Part shown: one piece after another, positions 1-5,240 of the stretch
Position numbering within the stretch: position 1 is the stretch's first letter
Layout of the letters: the number at the start of each line of letters is the position of its first letter
Translations under genes and position numbers: made by a program
Assembly (NCBI GenBank): GCA_900753405.1
Contig: CAADYZ010000001.1
Coordinates: 1 to 10,148, forward strand
DNA length: 10,148 nt
Reading direction: 5' to 3'
Origin: Campylobacteraceae bacterium
Lineage (GTDB): Bacteria > Campylobacterota > Campylobacteria > Campylobacterales > Campylobacteraceae
Notes under the pieces: generated by a model
Databases searched by the model: none
What the model was told of the DNA's origin: nothing
Seen by the model: the letters and a program-made list of their open reading frames with translations, nothing else

Positions 1-295
1 CTTTTGTATTTTACATTACAATTGTAACTTTTCACGCATTTATCGGCATTTGCAAGAGGTAGAAGTAAATTTAAAGTTGGCTGAATTTTGTTTGAATGTT
101 CGTGTTAATTTAACTCAATTTCTCTCAAAAAAGTTGCGATTTTGCAAAATTTCACTCAAACGCCCGCCGCAGAAAGTAACAACTTGGTAACAAAAAAAGC
201 TAATTTTAACAATTTTGCGTGAAAAAGTAGCGTTTGGCAAAAGCGTGAATTACTAAATTTAATGTAAGAAATTGCAAAAACCAAATTTGAATTTG
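1..295. other. AT-rich intergenic spacer downstream of ung
   Basis: I see no convincing coding region on either strand. The stretch holds short perfect palindromes: TTACAATTGTAA at 16-27 and ATTTTGCAAAAT at 139-150. It also has a direct repeat GTAAC-N6-GTAAC near 177-192, a spacing of one helical turn that would suit a dimeric regulator. No strong hairpin plus T-tract terminator for ung is visible. The left part may be the control region of a gene beyond the window edge; that is inference. Confidence 0.5.
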
Positions 296-1045
296 CTAAA
301 CAAACAGCGAATTTGTGTTTCCCCACTTCACCACCGTTTGGTTAAGAGCGCGTAAAAACGCGTTTGTCTTACTAAAATGTCCGCAAAAGGCAAAGCCGCC
401 GCGAGCAAGAGGACTTGGGTGGGCGGCTGTCAAAATCAAATTTGATTTTGACATTTTTGGCGTAAGACGCGGTTTGTTTAAAACCTCCACGCCAGCAACG
501 CCACTCGCCTCGAAGATCACGCTTTTGAGCTTGCCTGCCTCCCTACCCCAAAGCAAAAACGCCACGCCGCCGCGCGCTGCAAGCAGGCTACAAACCGCTT
601 GCGTGAAGCTCGCCCAACCAAGTTTGCTATGAGAATTTGGCTTGCCGTCTTCAACCGTGAGAGTTTGGTTTAACAGCAAAACGCCTTGCCTTGCTAAGTA
701 GGCTAAGTCGGTGTTTTTGTAGTCCATCGCCTCGCCCGTGTCGCGCTCGATCTCTTTAAAGATGTTTCGCAAACTAGGCGTGAGTTTAGAGCCTTGCGGC
801 AGCGAAAAACTCAGCCCCATCGCCTCGCCCGCGTGGAAGTAAGGGTCTTGTCCTAAAACCACAACCCTCGCCTCCTCAAAACTTATCGCCTCAAACGCCT
901 TAAAGATCAGCTCACGCGGCGGAAAAACAACCTCTTCTTGCATTTTGTTGGCTAACACTAAGTCAAGGCGCTTGAAATACTCCTTTTCAAACTCGCCCTT
1001 TAACGCCTCTTGCCAACTTTTGGAGTTTAAAAGCTCTTTTAGCAC
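296..1045 (-). CDS. ung: Uracil-DNA glycosylase (family 1 UNG)
   Basis: Removes uracil from DNA by cleaving the N-glycosidic bond, the first step of base excision repair, in the cytoplasm. Numbering from the chosen GTG start (1045): motif A GQDPYF is at 65-70 with the catalytic Asp67; LLLN with the uracil-reading Asn126 follows; HPSPL with the catalytic His209 lies near the C-terminus, followed by the GHFSKTN helix. The GTG start overlaps the upstream stop (GTGCTAA), has a GAGG-containing leader, and gives about 249 residues. The ATG at 1147 would add 34 residues lying wholly inside the upstream gene and is less likely. Two oddities: motif A reads Phe where the family usually has His (GQDPYH), and about 18 extra residues (roughly 182-198) precede the HPSPL strand. 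A perfect 26-bp palindrome is read as SKSNLILT (199-206) at the end of that insert. Confidence 0.93.
   Translation of the reverse strand: MLKELLNSKSWQEALKGEFEKEYFKRLDLVLANKMQEEVVFPPRELIFKAFEAISFEEARVVVLGQDPYFHAGEAMGLSFSLPQGSKLTPSLRNIFKEIERDTGEAMDYKNTDLAYLARQGVLLLNQTLTVEDGKPNSHSKLGWASFTQAVCSLLAARGGVAFLLWGREAGKLKSVIFEASGVAGVEVLNKPRLTPKMSKSNLILTAAHPSPLARGGFAFCGHFSKTNAFLRALNQTVVKWGNTNSLFV
428..453. repeat. 26-bp perfect palindrome, copy A (inside ung)
   Basis: Two 13-base arms TGTCAAAATCAAA form an exact inverted repeat with no spacer. It is identical to the core of the copy at 4181-4206. It lies within the ung coding region and is read in frame on the minus strand as SKSNLILT, just before the catalytic HPSPL motif. 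The same arm recurs in two degenerate intergenic copies. Confidence 0.85.
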
Positions 1046-1854
1046 TCGCCGCCCTCGCTTAAAGAGAGCAAAAAGTTGTGAAGCTCTTTTGTGAAGCGTT
1101 TGACCTTTTTTTTGTTGGTTTTTAGAGAGTTTTTGCCCTTTTTGCACGCTAAACTCAGCTCAAATTCGCCCTCGCCATTGCGTTGTAAAACAGGCTTTTT
1201 TTGCCTCGTCACACTTAGTGTTAGCTTGGTGTTTTTAAGACTCACGCTGTGAGTGCTAGCTTGCAGGTTTTTGCAAACTGCTTGCCACGCCGCTTGCAAA
1301 ACGCCGCTAAACTCGTCCTCGTAACCTTTGCATTTAAGTTGTGTGGGCCTGTTAAAAACCACGCTGTTGCTTTTGGCGTCTTGCAGGTTTTGCAACTCGT
1401 TTAAAACCTCCTTAAACTTTGGCGATTTTGGCTTGGCTTGACTCGCATTTGGCGATGCTTTTTTTGGTTGCGGCTGGGTTTGTGGCTTGGTTTTTGTGGC
1501 GGGCAGCTTTTGAGGTGTGGCAGTGGGTTTTTCAGGCGTTTTTGGAAGTGGCGAATTTGTTAAATTCAAATTTGACAAATTCGTTTCAAAAAGCCCCTTT
1601 TGGCTTAGGCAAAACCTCAGTCCCACAACCCTACTTCCTCTGCCTTGTTTAATCTTCTCGCAGCTAATCCCCTCAAACTCTTGACGCAAGATTTGCAGTG
1701 AAGGGGTGAGAATTTCGACATCAATATTGGAGATTTTGTAGCTTTTAGGCGCATTTAGCAAGGCACAAAACTCCTCCAAACTCACCTGCCAAATCTCATT
1801 TTCAACATTACTTAAAAGCAACTGCCTTAAACGCGGCGTGTATTTACTAGACAT
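1039..1854 (-). CDS. Rep_3-like winged-helix protein with Pro/Lys-rich linker, function unknown
   Basis: 271 residues. Residues 5-83 look like one winged-helix domain of Rep_3/RepB plasmid replication initiators. The pattern is YTPRLRQLL, then an ISLEE-like segment (VSLEEFCALL), then SYK, a helix ILTPSLQIL and a final wing with GRGSRVVGLRF. Classical Rep_3 initiators have two such domains; only one is seen. Residues about 102-145 are a Pro/Lys/Thr/Gln-rich, probably disordered linker. Residues about 146-271 are basic with short beta-like segments and match no family I recognise. The ATG at 1854 is preceded by AAAGGTGG, a fair ribosome binding site. The gene overlaps ung by 7 nt, so the two are probably co-transcribed. 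A near-perfect 32-bp palindrome encodes residues 91-101, where the winged helix meets the linker. The family call rests on pattern recognition only. A chromosomal DNA-binding protein is a reasonable inference; a true replication role is not shown. Confidence 0.75.
   Translation of the reverse strand: MSSKYTPRLRQLLLSNVENEIWQVSLEEFCALLNAPKSYKISNIDVEILTPSLQILRQEFEGISCEKIKQGRGSRVVGLRFCLSQKGLFETNLSNLNLTNSPLPKTPEKPTATPQKLPATKTKPQTQPQPKKASPNASQAKPKSPKFKEVLNELQNLQDAKSNSVVFNRPTQLKCKGYEDEFSGVLQAAWQAVCKNLQASTHSVSLKNTKLTLSVTRQKKPVLQRNGEGEFELSLACKKGKNSLKTNKKKVKRFTKELHNFLLSLSEGGEC
1552..1583. repeat. Imperfect 32-bp palindrome related to the TGTCAAA family
   Basis: The left arm CGAATTTGTTAAATTC and the reverse complement of the right arm, CGAATTTGTCAAATTT, agree at 14 of 16 positions. 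It shares the TTTGTCAAA/TTTGACAAA core with the 26-bp family but is not the same sequence. It encodes residues 91-101 of the Rep_3-like protein, at the boundary of the winged helix and the linker. Confidence 0.5.
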
Positions 1855-1879
1855 CTTCCACCTTTTTTGGTAATGCTAG

Positions 1880-1885
1880 ATTGTA
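1880..1885 (-). promoter_or_regulatory. Candidate -10 element of the winged-helix/ung operon
   Basis: On the minus strand the sequence reads TACAAT, one mismatch from TATAAT, about 26 bases upstream of the ATG at 1854. No good -35 is visible, which is common for Campylobacter sigma-70 promoters. The porin terminator just upstream supports a separate promoter for these two genes. Confidence 0.35.
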
Positions 1886-1938
1886 GTTAAAGTTTGGTTT
1901 AGAAATGTTTAAATGAATGAAATTTGAGGTTTTTGCGT

Positions 1939-1977
1939 AAAAAAAAGAGGCTTTTGGAAAACTCCAAAAACCTCTTT
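1939..1977 (-). terminator. Rho-independent terminator of the porin gene
   Basis: On the minus strand, 27 bases after the porin stop codon, AAAGAGG and TTTTGGA pair with TCCAAAA and CCTCTTT around a 4-base loop (1959-1962), with a single mismatch at 1951/1970. The stem runs directly into a T-tract (eight A on the + strand, 1939-1946). It is a 14-bp stem with T-run, as expected for a highly expressed porin gene. Confidence 0.9.
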
Positions 1978-2003
1978 GCCCTTAGGCGTGGTATGTAAAA
2001 TTC

Positions 2004-3293
2004 TTAGAATTTATACATAGCTTGAACGCGGAATTGATCGCTTGTGTATTTTTTGTCGCTGCCTTCGCTTTTATCTTTAAGCTCCATTGTAGAGTAGAAA
2101 GTTTGGAAGCTTAGTTTTGCGTTGTGAGCGTAGTTCAAGCGAGCTAGATACTCGGTTGAGTCATATTTTGCATAACCAACTAGACCACCAACTGCGCCAA
2201 GAGTGTTCTCGTTGCTGCCCCAAACACCTTCAAGTGAAAAGCGGAATTTGTCTAGGAATTTAACACCAACAGAAGCTAAAAGTGCGCTGTTTTCACCAGC
2301 AAAGAGTGAGTAGCCGTTTGCACCGCCTGCGCGACCAGGAAGAAGTTGGAAACCAGTGTTGATAAGCGCGCCTGCGTCTTCAACTGTGATCACACCAGCT
2401 TTGTCTTTGTCAGTTGAGAAATCAACATAACCAAGTTGCGCATCAACCGCCAAACCCTCGCCCAAACCTGCTGCTGCTTTTAGCTCAACGCCGTAGTAAG
2501 TTGAGTCGCCAAGCAAGTTAAGAACAGCTTTTTCGCTAGCTGCGTTTGTTGAGAATTGCGCTTTACCAGTTAGTTTAACTGCGTCTAGGTCAAACGAGCC
2601 AGTCACCTCGCCTGCAACTGTGTATTTTAAAACATTCTCCAAACCAGCAGCCCAAACTTGGAAGCCAACTGGTGCGTAAGAGCCGATCGCTGCTACACCG
2701 TAAAGGTTGTTTTGTCCAACAGTGTAGCTTGCATTATTCTTAGTTGGAAGCCCTAATGCTTTACCATCGCTGTCGTTCTCTAAGTTGTCAAACGCAACAG
2801 CAGCCAAGATAAGCCCCGGAAGGTCAGTATTTACAACCTTAACACCAGTACCGCTCATATCGTCAGTGAAGAAAGTGCCAAGAGTTTGGCGACCAAGCAT
2901 AACCTCAGTGTTGCCAACTTTGTAGCCTAAGTAATAGTGATTAACATCAAATGAAGTTTGAGTGCCAAGGTTGTTGCCTTGTGAATATTTCGCAGTGTTA
3001 GCCCAGCTTGGATCACCGCTTAGGTCGAAAGAGTCGTATTTAAACCCAACTACGCCGTAAAAGCCGTCGCCAAAGCCCGCTTTAAAGTCAGCCTCAGTTG
3101 TGAAGCGGTGCTTTGCGTTAGAATAGCTGTTGTCACCAGGTTTGACGCTAGTAACTACATTGTCATAGCGAAGGCGTGAATAACCATTAACCTCAACTTC
3201 GCCGATCGCGTCAGCTAGGCTAACTGCCCCAGCAGAAGCTGCTAAACTACCAGCTACCAACGCAGCAACTAAACTTAATTTTACACTTTTCAT
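2004..3293 (-). CDS. porA: Major outer membrane protein, Campylobacter MOMP-type porin
   Basis: General diffusion porin of the outer membrane, 429 residues, close to the usual MOMP length. The N-terminus MKSVKLSLVAALVAGSLAAS is a Sec signal peptide, with cleavage likely after the ASAGA region near residue 23. The mature protein begins VSLADAIGEVEVNGYSRLRY, typical of the family (the first strand after a short acidic segment). Alternating beta-strand and loop segments follow throughout. It ends YKF, with the C-terminal Phe used for outer-membrane assembly. AAAGGAG sits six bases before the ATG. The gene stands alone with its own terminator and is divergent from the pentapeptide-repeat gene. 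Loops (for example around residues 170-195 and 290-330) are probably surface-exposed. I am confident of the family; the symbol follows Campylobacter usage. Confidence 0.92.
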   Translation of the reverse strand: MKSVKLSLVAALVAGSLAASAGAVSLADAIGEVEVNGYSRLRYDNVVTSVKPGDNSYSNAKHRFTTEADFKAGFGDGFYGVVGFKYDSFDLSGDPSWANTAKYSQGNNLGTQTSFDVNHYYLGYKVGNTEVMLGRQTLGTFFTDDMSGTGVKVVNTDLPGLILAAVAFDNLENDSDGKALGLPTKNNASYTVGQNNLYGVAAIGSYAPVGFQVWAAGLENVLKYTVAGEVTGSFDLDAVKLTGKAQFSTNAASEKAVLNLLGDSTYYGVELKAAAGLGEGLAVDAQLGYVDFSTDKDKAGVITVEDAGALINTGFQLLPGRAGGANGYSLFAGENSALLASVGVKFLDKFRFSLEGVWGSNENTLGAVGGLVGYAKYDSTEYLARLNYAHNAKLSFQTFYSTMELKDKSEGSDKKYTSDQFRVQAMYKF

Positions 3294-3324
3294 TTCATCT
3301 CCTTTGAAAAAAGTAATGAATTCT

Positions 3325-3331
3325 ATTTATA
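3325..3331 (-). promoter_or_regulatory. Candidate -10 element of the porin promoter
   Basis: On the minus strand the sequence reads TATAAAT, 32 bases upstream of the porin ATG, with AT-rich T-tracts further upstream (3340-3358), as is usual for Campylobacter promoters. The assignment rests on sequence only. Confidence 0.4.
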
Positions 3332-3458
3332 TTTAGCTTAATTTTTATTAAAACAAGGTTGATTTACCTTAAAATTACACAAAATTTACTAAAATATGCT
3401 ACATTTTGGCAGTTTTTTGACAATTTTGCTTGTGAAATTCAGGTTTTAAGGAGGCGGG

Positions 3459-4010
3459 ATGAAAAAGGTGTGTTTGGCGTTGGTTGTTGCTGTTTGGGGC
3501 GTTGCGGGCGAGGTTTGCGGCAAGGAGTTTGTCGAAGTGCGGCTTGAAAACAAGACGATTTGCAAAAGCCGTGTGGTCAAAAGCGGCGTTATAACTAGCC
3601 GCGTGACAAACAGCAAGATTATCAACAGCAATGTAACAAACAGCGTCATTGTTGGCGGTGAGGTTGTCGGCGGCAGCGTAAAAGACGCGAGTGTGAGCGG
3701 AGCGAGGATAGAGGGGAGTAGGATTGAAGGAAGCAAGATCGAAGGTAGCGAAGTTGTCGGCAAAAGCGGCAGCGGCGAGGTCAAAGGAAAACTTGTCATC
3801 AAAAACTCGCAAGTTAAATCTAGCCGCGTGGTTGGCGCGGAGTCAAAAGACGGCGTGGCTAGCGGCGTGGTTGAGTTAGAAAATGTCAGCGTGCAGGGCG
3901 ATGTCATCGGCGGTGTTGGCGGGGCGGGAAGCAAAGGCAAGGTGAGGCTTAAAAACTCAAATGTCACCGGAGAGGTTTTAGACGCAGTGACGCCGGGTAA
4001 AAGCCGCTAA
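3459..4010 (+). CDS. Exported pentapeptide-repeat (beta-solenoid-like) protein, function unknown
   Basis: 183 residues. Residues 1-17 form a signal peptide (MKK followed by a hydrophobic core); there is no lipobox. From Leu29 to Val99 a Val, Ile or Leu recurs every fifth residue (29, 34, 39, ... 99, fifteen in a row). Most repeats read S-x-[VI]-x-[NG], for example SRVTN, SKIIN, SNVTN, SRIEG, SKIEG. This fits the pentapeptide-repeat pattern (small residue at i-2, hydrophobic at i), which folds as a right-handed square beta-helix, although the usual A-[DN]-L-x-x is replaced by Ser and Val/Ile. The period returns at 114/119/124, 140/145/150 and 164/169/174, separated by Gly/Lys/Ser-rich loops. 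Each of these blocks starts with a V-x-[LI]-[EK]-N unit also seen at 27-31. A strong AAGGAGG precedes the ATG. No operon partner is visible, and I do not recognise a named homologue. Possible roles such as surface scaffold or inhibitor are speculation. Confidence 0.8.
   Translation: MKKVCLALVVAVWGVAGEVCGKEFVEVRLENKTICKSRVVKSGVITSRVTNSKIINSNVTNSVIVGGEVVGGSVKDASVSGARIEGSRIEGSKIEGSEVVGKSGSGEVKGKLVIKNSQVKSSRVVGAESKDGVASGVVELENVSVQGDVIGGVGGAGSKGKVRLKNSNVTGEVLDAVTPGKSR
3705..3749 (+). repeat. Three tandem 15-base units encoding [RK]IEGS
   Basis: Three successive 15-base units encode RIEGS, RIEGS and KIEGS inside the pentapeptide-repeat gene. Ile uses ATA, ATT, ATC; Gly uses GGG, GGA, GGT; Glu and Ser also vary. 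The protein repeat is kept while the third codon positions have diverged. Confidence 0.8.
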
Positions 4011-4107
4011 TTTAAGATTGGCGGCGGTTTGGCTCGCGGTTTCGTGGCTGGTTTTAGTTTTTGCGGGTTTTGGCTCGCGGTTTATTTCGCAGCGGTTTTA
4101 GCGCAAA

Positions 4108-4133
4108 TGTCAAAATCAAATTTGGTTTTGGCG
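4108..4133. repeat. Dispersed palindrome, degenerate copy B
   Basis: The left arm TGTCAAAATCAAA is exact. The right arm TTTGGTTTTGGCG has three changes from the perfect TTTGATTTTGACA. It lies 47 bases from perfect copy C, in the same spacer. Confidence 0.65.
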
Positions 4134-4176
4134 ATTGGTTTTTTACTTTTCAACTTCTGTTTTCAACTTGCAAGCT

Positions 4177-4210
4177 AAATTGTCAAAATCAAATTTGATT
4201 TTGACAATTT
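4177..4210. repeat. 34-bp perfect palindrome, copy C of the dispersed family
   Basis: The 26-bp core at 4181-4206 is identical to copy A in ung. Here the symmetry extends by AAAT/ATTT on the two sides, giving 17-base arms without mismatch. It could form a hairpin in either transcript, and could act as a weak terminator between the pentapeptide-repeat gene and the uptake operon; there is no following T-tract. Confidence 0.85.
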
Positions 4211-4303
4211 GCGTTTAACACAATTTTCTTAACATTATTATACAACCTACAATTTTCCACTTTCAAATTTGATGTGCGCGCGAAGTTTAAGGTGGAGTCA
4301 AGT

Positions 4304-4322
4304 GATTTTGATATTCATTCGC
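4304..4322 (+). promoter_or_regulatory. Candidate Fur box upstream of the iron-uptake operon
   Basis: GATTTTGATATTCATTCGC matches the classical 19-base Fur consensus GATAATGATAATCATTATC at 14 positions. It lies about 65 bases before the chaN start. Fur repression in iron-replete cells is expected for this kind of operon, but the Campylobacter Fur site differs somewhat from the E. coli consensus, so this is only a candidate. An inverted repeat AATCT-N5-AGATT follows at 4345-4359. Confidence 0.35.
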
Positions 4323-4385
4323 AAATTCAACTACTTTTAATGAAAATCTGATTAAGATTGTGTTTTTTAAACATTAGGAAATGAA

Positions 4386-5240
4386 ATGAGAATGTTAAAC
4401 TTAGTTGCGGCGGTTTTGGTCGCGGTGGGGTTTTTGGGTTGTGCTAGCAAGGATGTGGTTTTGCCAAGCGAGCTGGCAGCGGCGTTGCAAACCAGCAGAG
4501 TCATCAACCTTGCTACAAACAAAACTTTGAGCGTAGAGCAGTTTTTGCAAGAATTAGACGGCGTGGATGTTTTGCTGGTTGGGGAGAGTCACCTCAACAT
4601 ACAGCACAAAGTGGCGGAGATGTTGTTGATTAGCGAGTTGGCAGAGCGTAGAAAGGTGGATGTGGCGTTTGAGATGATCGCGAGTTCAAAGCAAGGGTTG
4701 ATCGACCAAGCTTACGCACAAAAACTGCCTAGCCGCAAGCTGCTTGACGCGATTGAATGGGACAAGAGGTGGGACGAGAGGCATTACGGCGAGGTGGTGA
4801 GGCTAGCTTACGAAAAAGGGCAGCTCAAAGGGGCGAATTTAAACAGGAGCGAGGTGGAGACGATCATCCTCGGAGCACAGGAGATCAAAGGTAGGCTCTC
4901 GACTACAACGCAGGTGAAGCAGCGGTTGGCAAATTTGATTTTAGCAACGCACGAAAATGTTGGCGAGGAGTTTAGAGACAAACTAGTTCAAGCGCAACTT
5001 TACAAGGACAGGCGAATGGCGGATGTGCTAAATGGGAGTGAGAATTTTGTGATTTTGATCGCGGGTGGTTATCACACGCACAAAAACATCGGCGTTTTGC
5101 TGCATTTAGCGGACTTTCAAAGCACAAAAAAGGCGAAAGTTTTGCTTTTGGGCGGCGGCGAAGGCGGAAGTTTAGGTGAGAATTTGGGCGAAGTGGCGGA
5201 TTATTACTGGGAATTTGACTTAACAAAGGAGAGAGGATGA
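4386..5240 (+). CDS. chaN: ChaN-family heme/iron-associated lipoprotein
   Basis: 284 residues. The signal peptide ends in a lipobox, FLGC (16-19), so Cys19 would be lipidated and the protein tethered to a membrane facing the periplasm or surface. The body shows ChaN-family features in order: VLLVGESH (62-69) with the conserved Glu/His pair, AFEM (94-97), a Trp/Tyr-rich segment around 125-134, a helical region with EEFRDKLVQAQLYKDRRMA (194-212), and IAGGYHTHKNIG (225-236). In the family, the C. jejuni homologue (Cj0177) is known to bind heme as a cofacial dimer. First gene of the uptake operon: AGGAA lies five bases before the ATG, and its stop overlaps the receptor start (ATGA). An ATG two codons downstream is possible and would not alter the lipobox. 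The usual length and full motifs suggest a functional gene. Confidence 0.88.
   Translation: MRMLNLVAAVLVAVGFLGCASKDVVLPSELAAALQTSRVINLATNKTLSVEQFLQELDGVDVLLVGESHLNIQHKVAEMLLISELAERRKVDVAFEMIASSKQGLIDQAYAQKLPSRKLLDAIEWDKRWDERHYGEVVRLAYEKGQLKGANLNRSEVETIILGAQEIKGRLSTTTQVKQRLANLILATHENVGEEFRDKLVQAQLYKDRRMADVLNGSENFVILIAGGYHTHKNIGVLLHLADFQSTKKAKVLLLGGGEGGSLGENLGEVADYYWEFDLTKERG

Larger units (their letters stand above)
4011..4385. other. Non-coding spacer with palindromes and operon control region
   Basis: Contains a 15-base direct repeat TTTGGCTCGCGGTTT at 4028-4042 and 4069-4083, a degenerate copy of the dispersed palindrome (4108-4133), a perfect 34-bp palindrome (4177-4210), and the presumed promoter and regulatory region of the iron-uptake operon (about 4211-4385). 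A 27-codon hydrophobic reading frame from a TTG at 4018 to a TAG at 4101 exists but has no ribosome binding site. I see no supported gene. Confidence 0.6.

Noticed and set aside
1046..1147. ATG-initiated N-terminal extension of ung
   Set aside because: The 34 added residues lie entirely within the upstream gene, are Lys/Gln-rich and unlike UNG. The GTG at 1045 overlaps the upstream stop and gives the expected family N-terminus.
1419..1652. Hydrophobic plus-strand reading frame opposite the Rep_3-like gene
   Set aside because: It is the complement of the Pro/Lys-rich linker; the apparent Trp/Leu/Phe membrane segment follows from that composition.
3705..3749. Phase-variable simple sequence repeat
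   Set aside because: The units are too diverged in DNA for slippage, and the unit length is a multiple of three.
3399..3967. Long minus-strand reading frames opposite the pentapeptide-repeat gene
   Set aside because: Their low-complexity translations (Leu/Thr/Pro or Ala/Asn-rich) are antisense to a repetitive gene with a strong ribosome binding site and signal peptide, so they are shadows.
4018..4101. 27-codon hydrophobic peptide starting at a TTG
   Set aside because: It has no ribosome binding site and covers the direct repeats; it is mentioned only as a possibility.
4177..4210. 34-bp palindrome as a standard rho-independent terminator
   Set aside because: The stem is AT-rich and lacks a following T-run on the + strand. 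Its identity with copy A inside ung indicates a repeat family instead.
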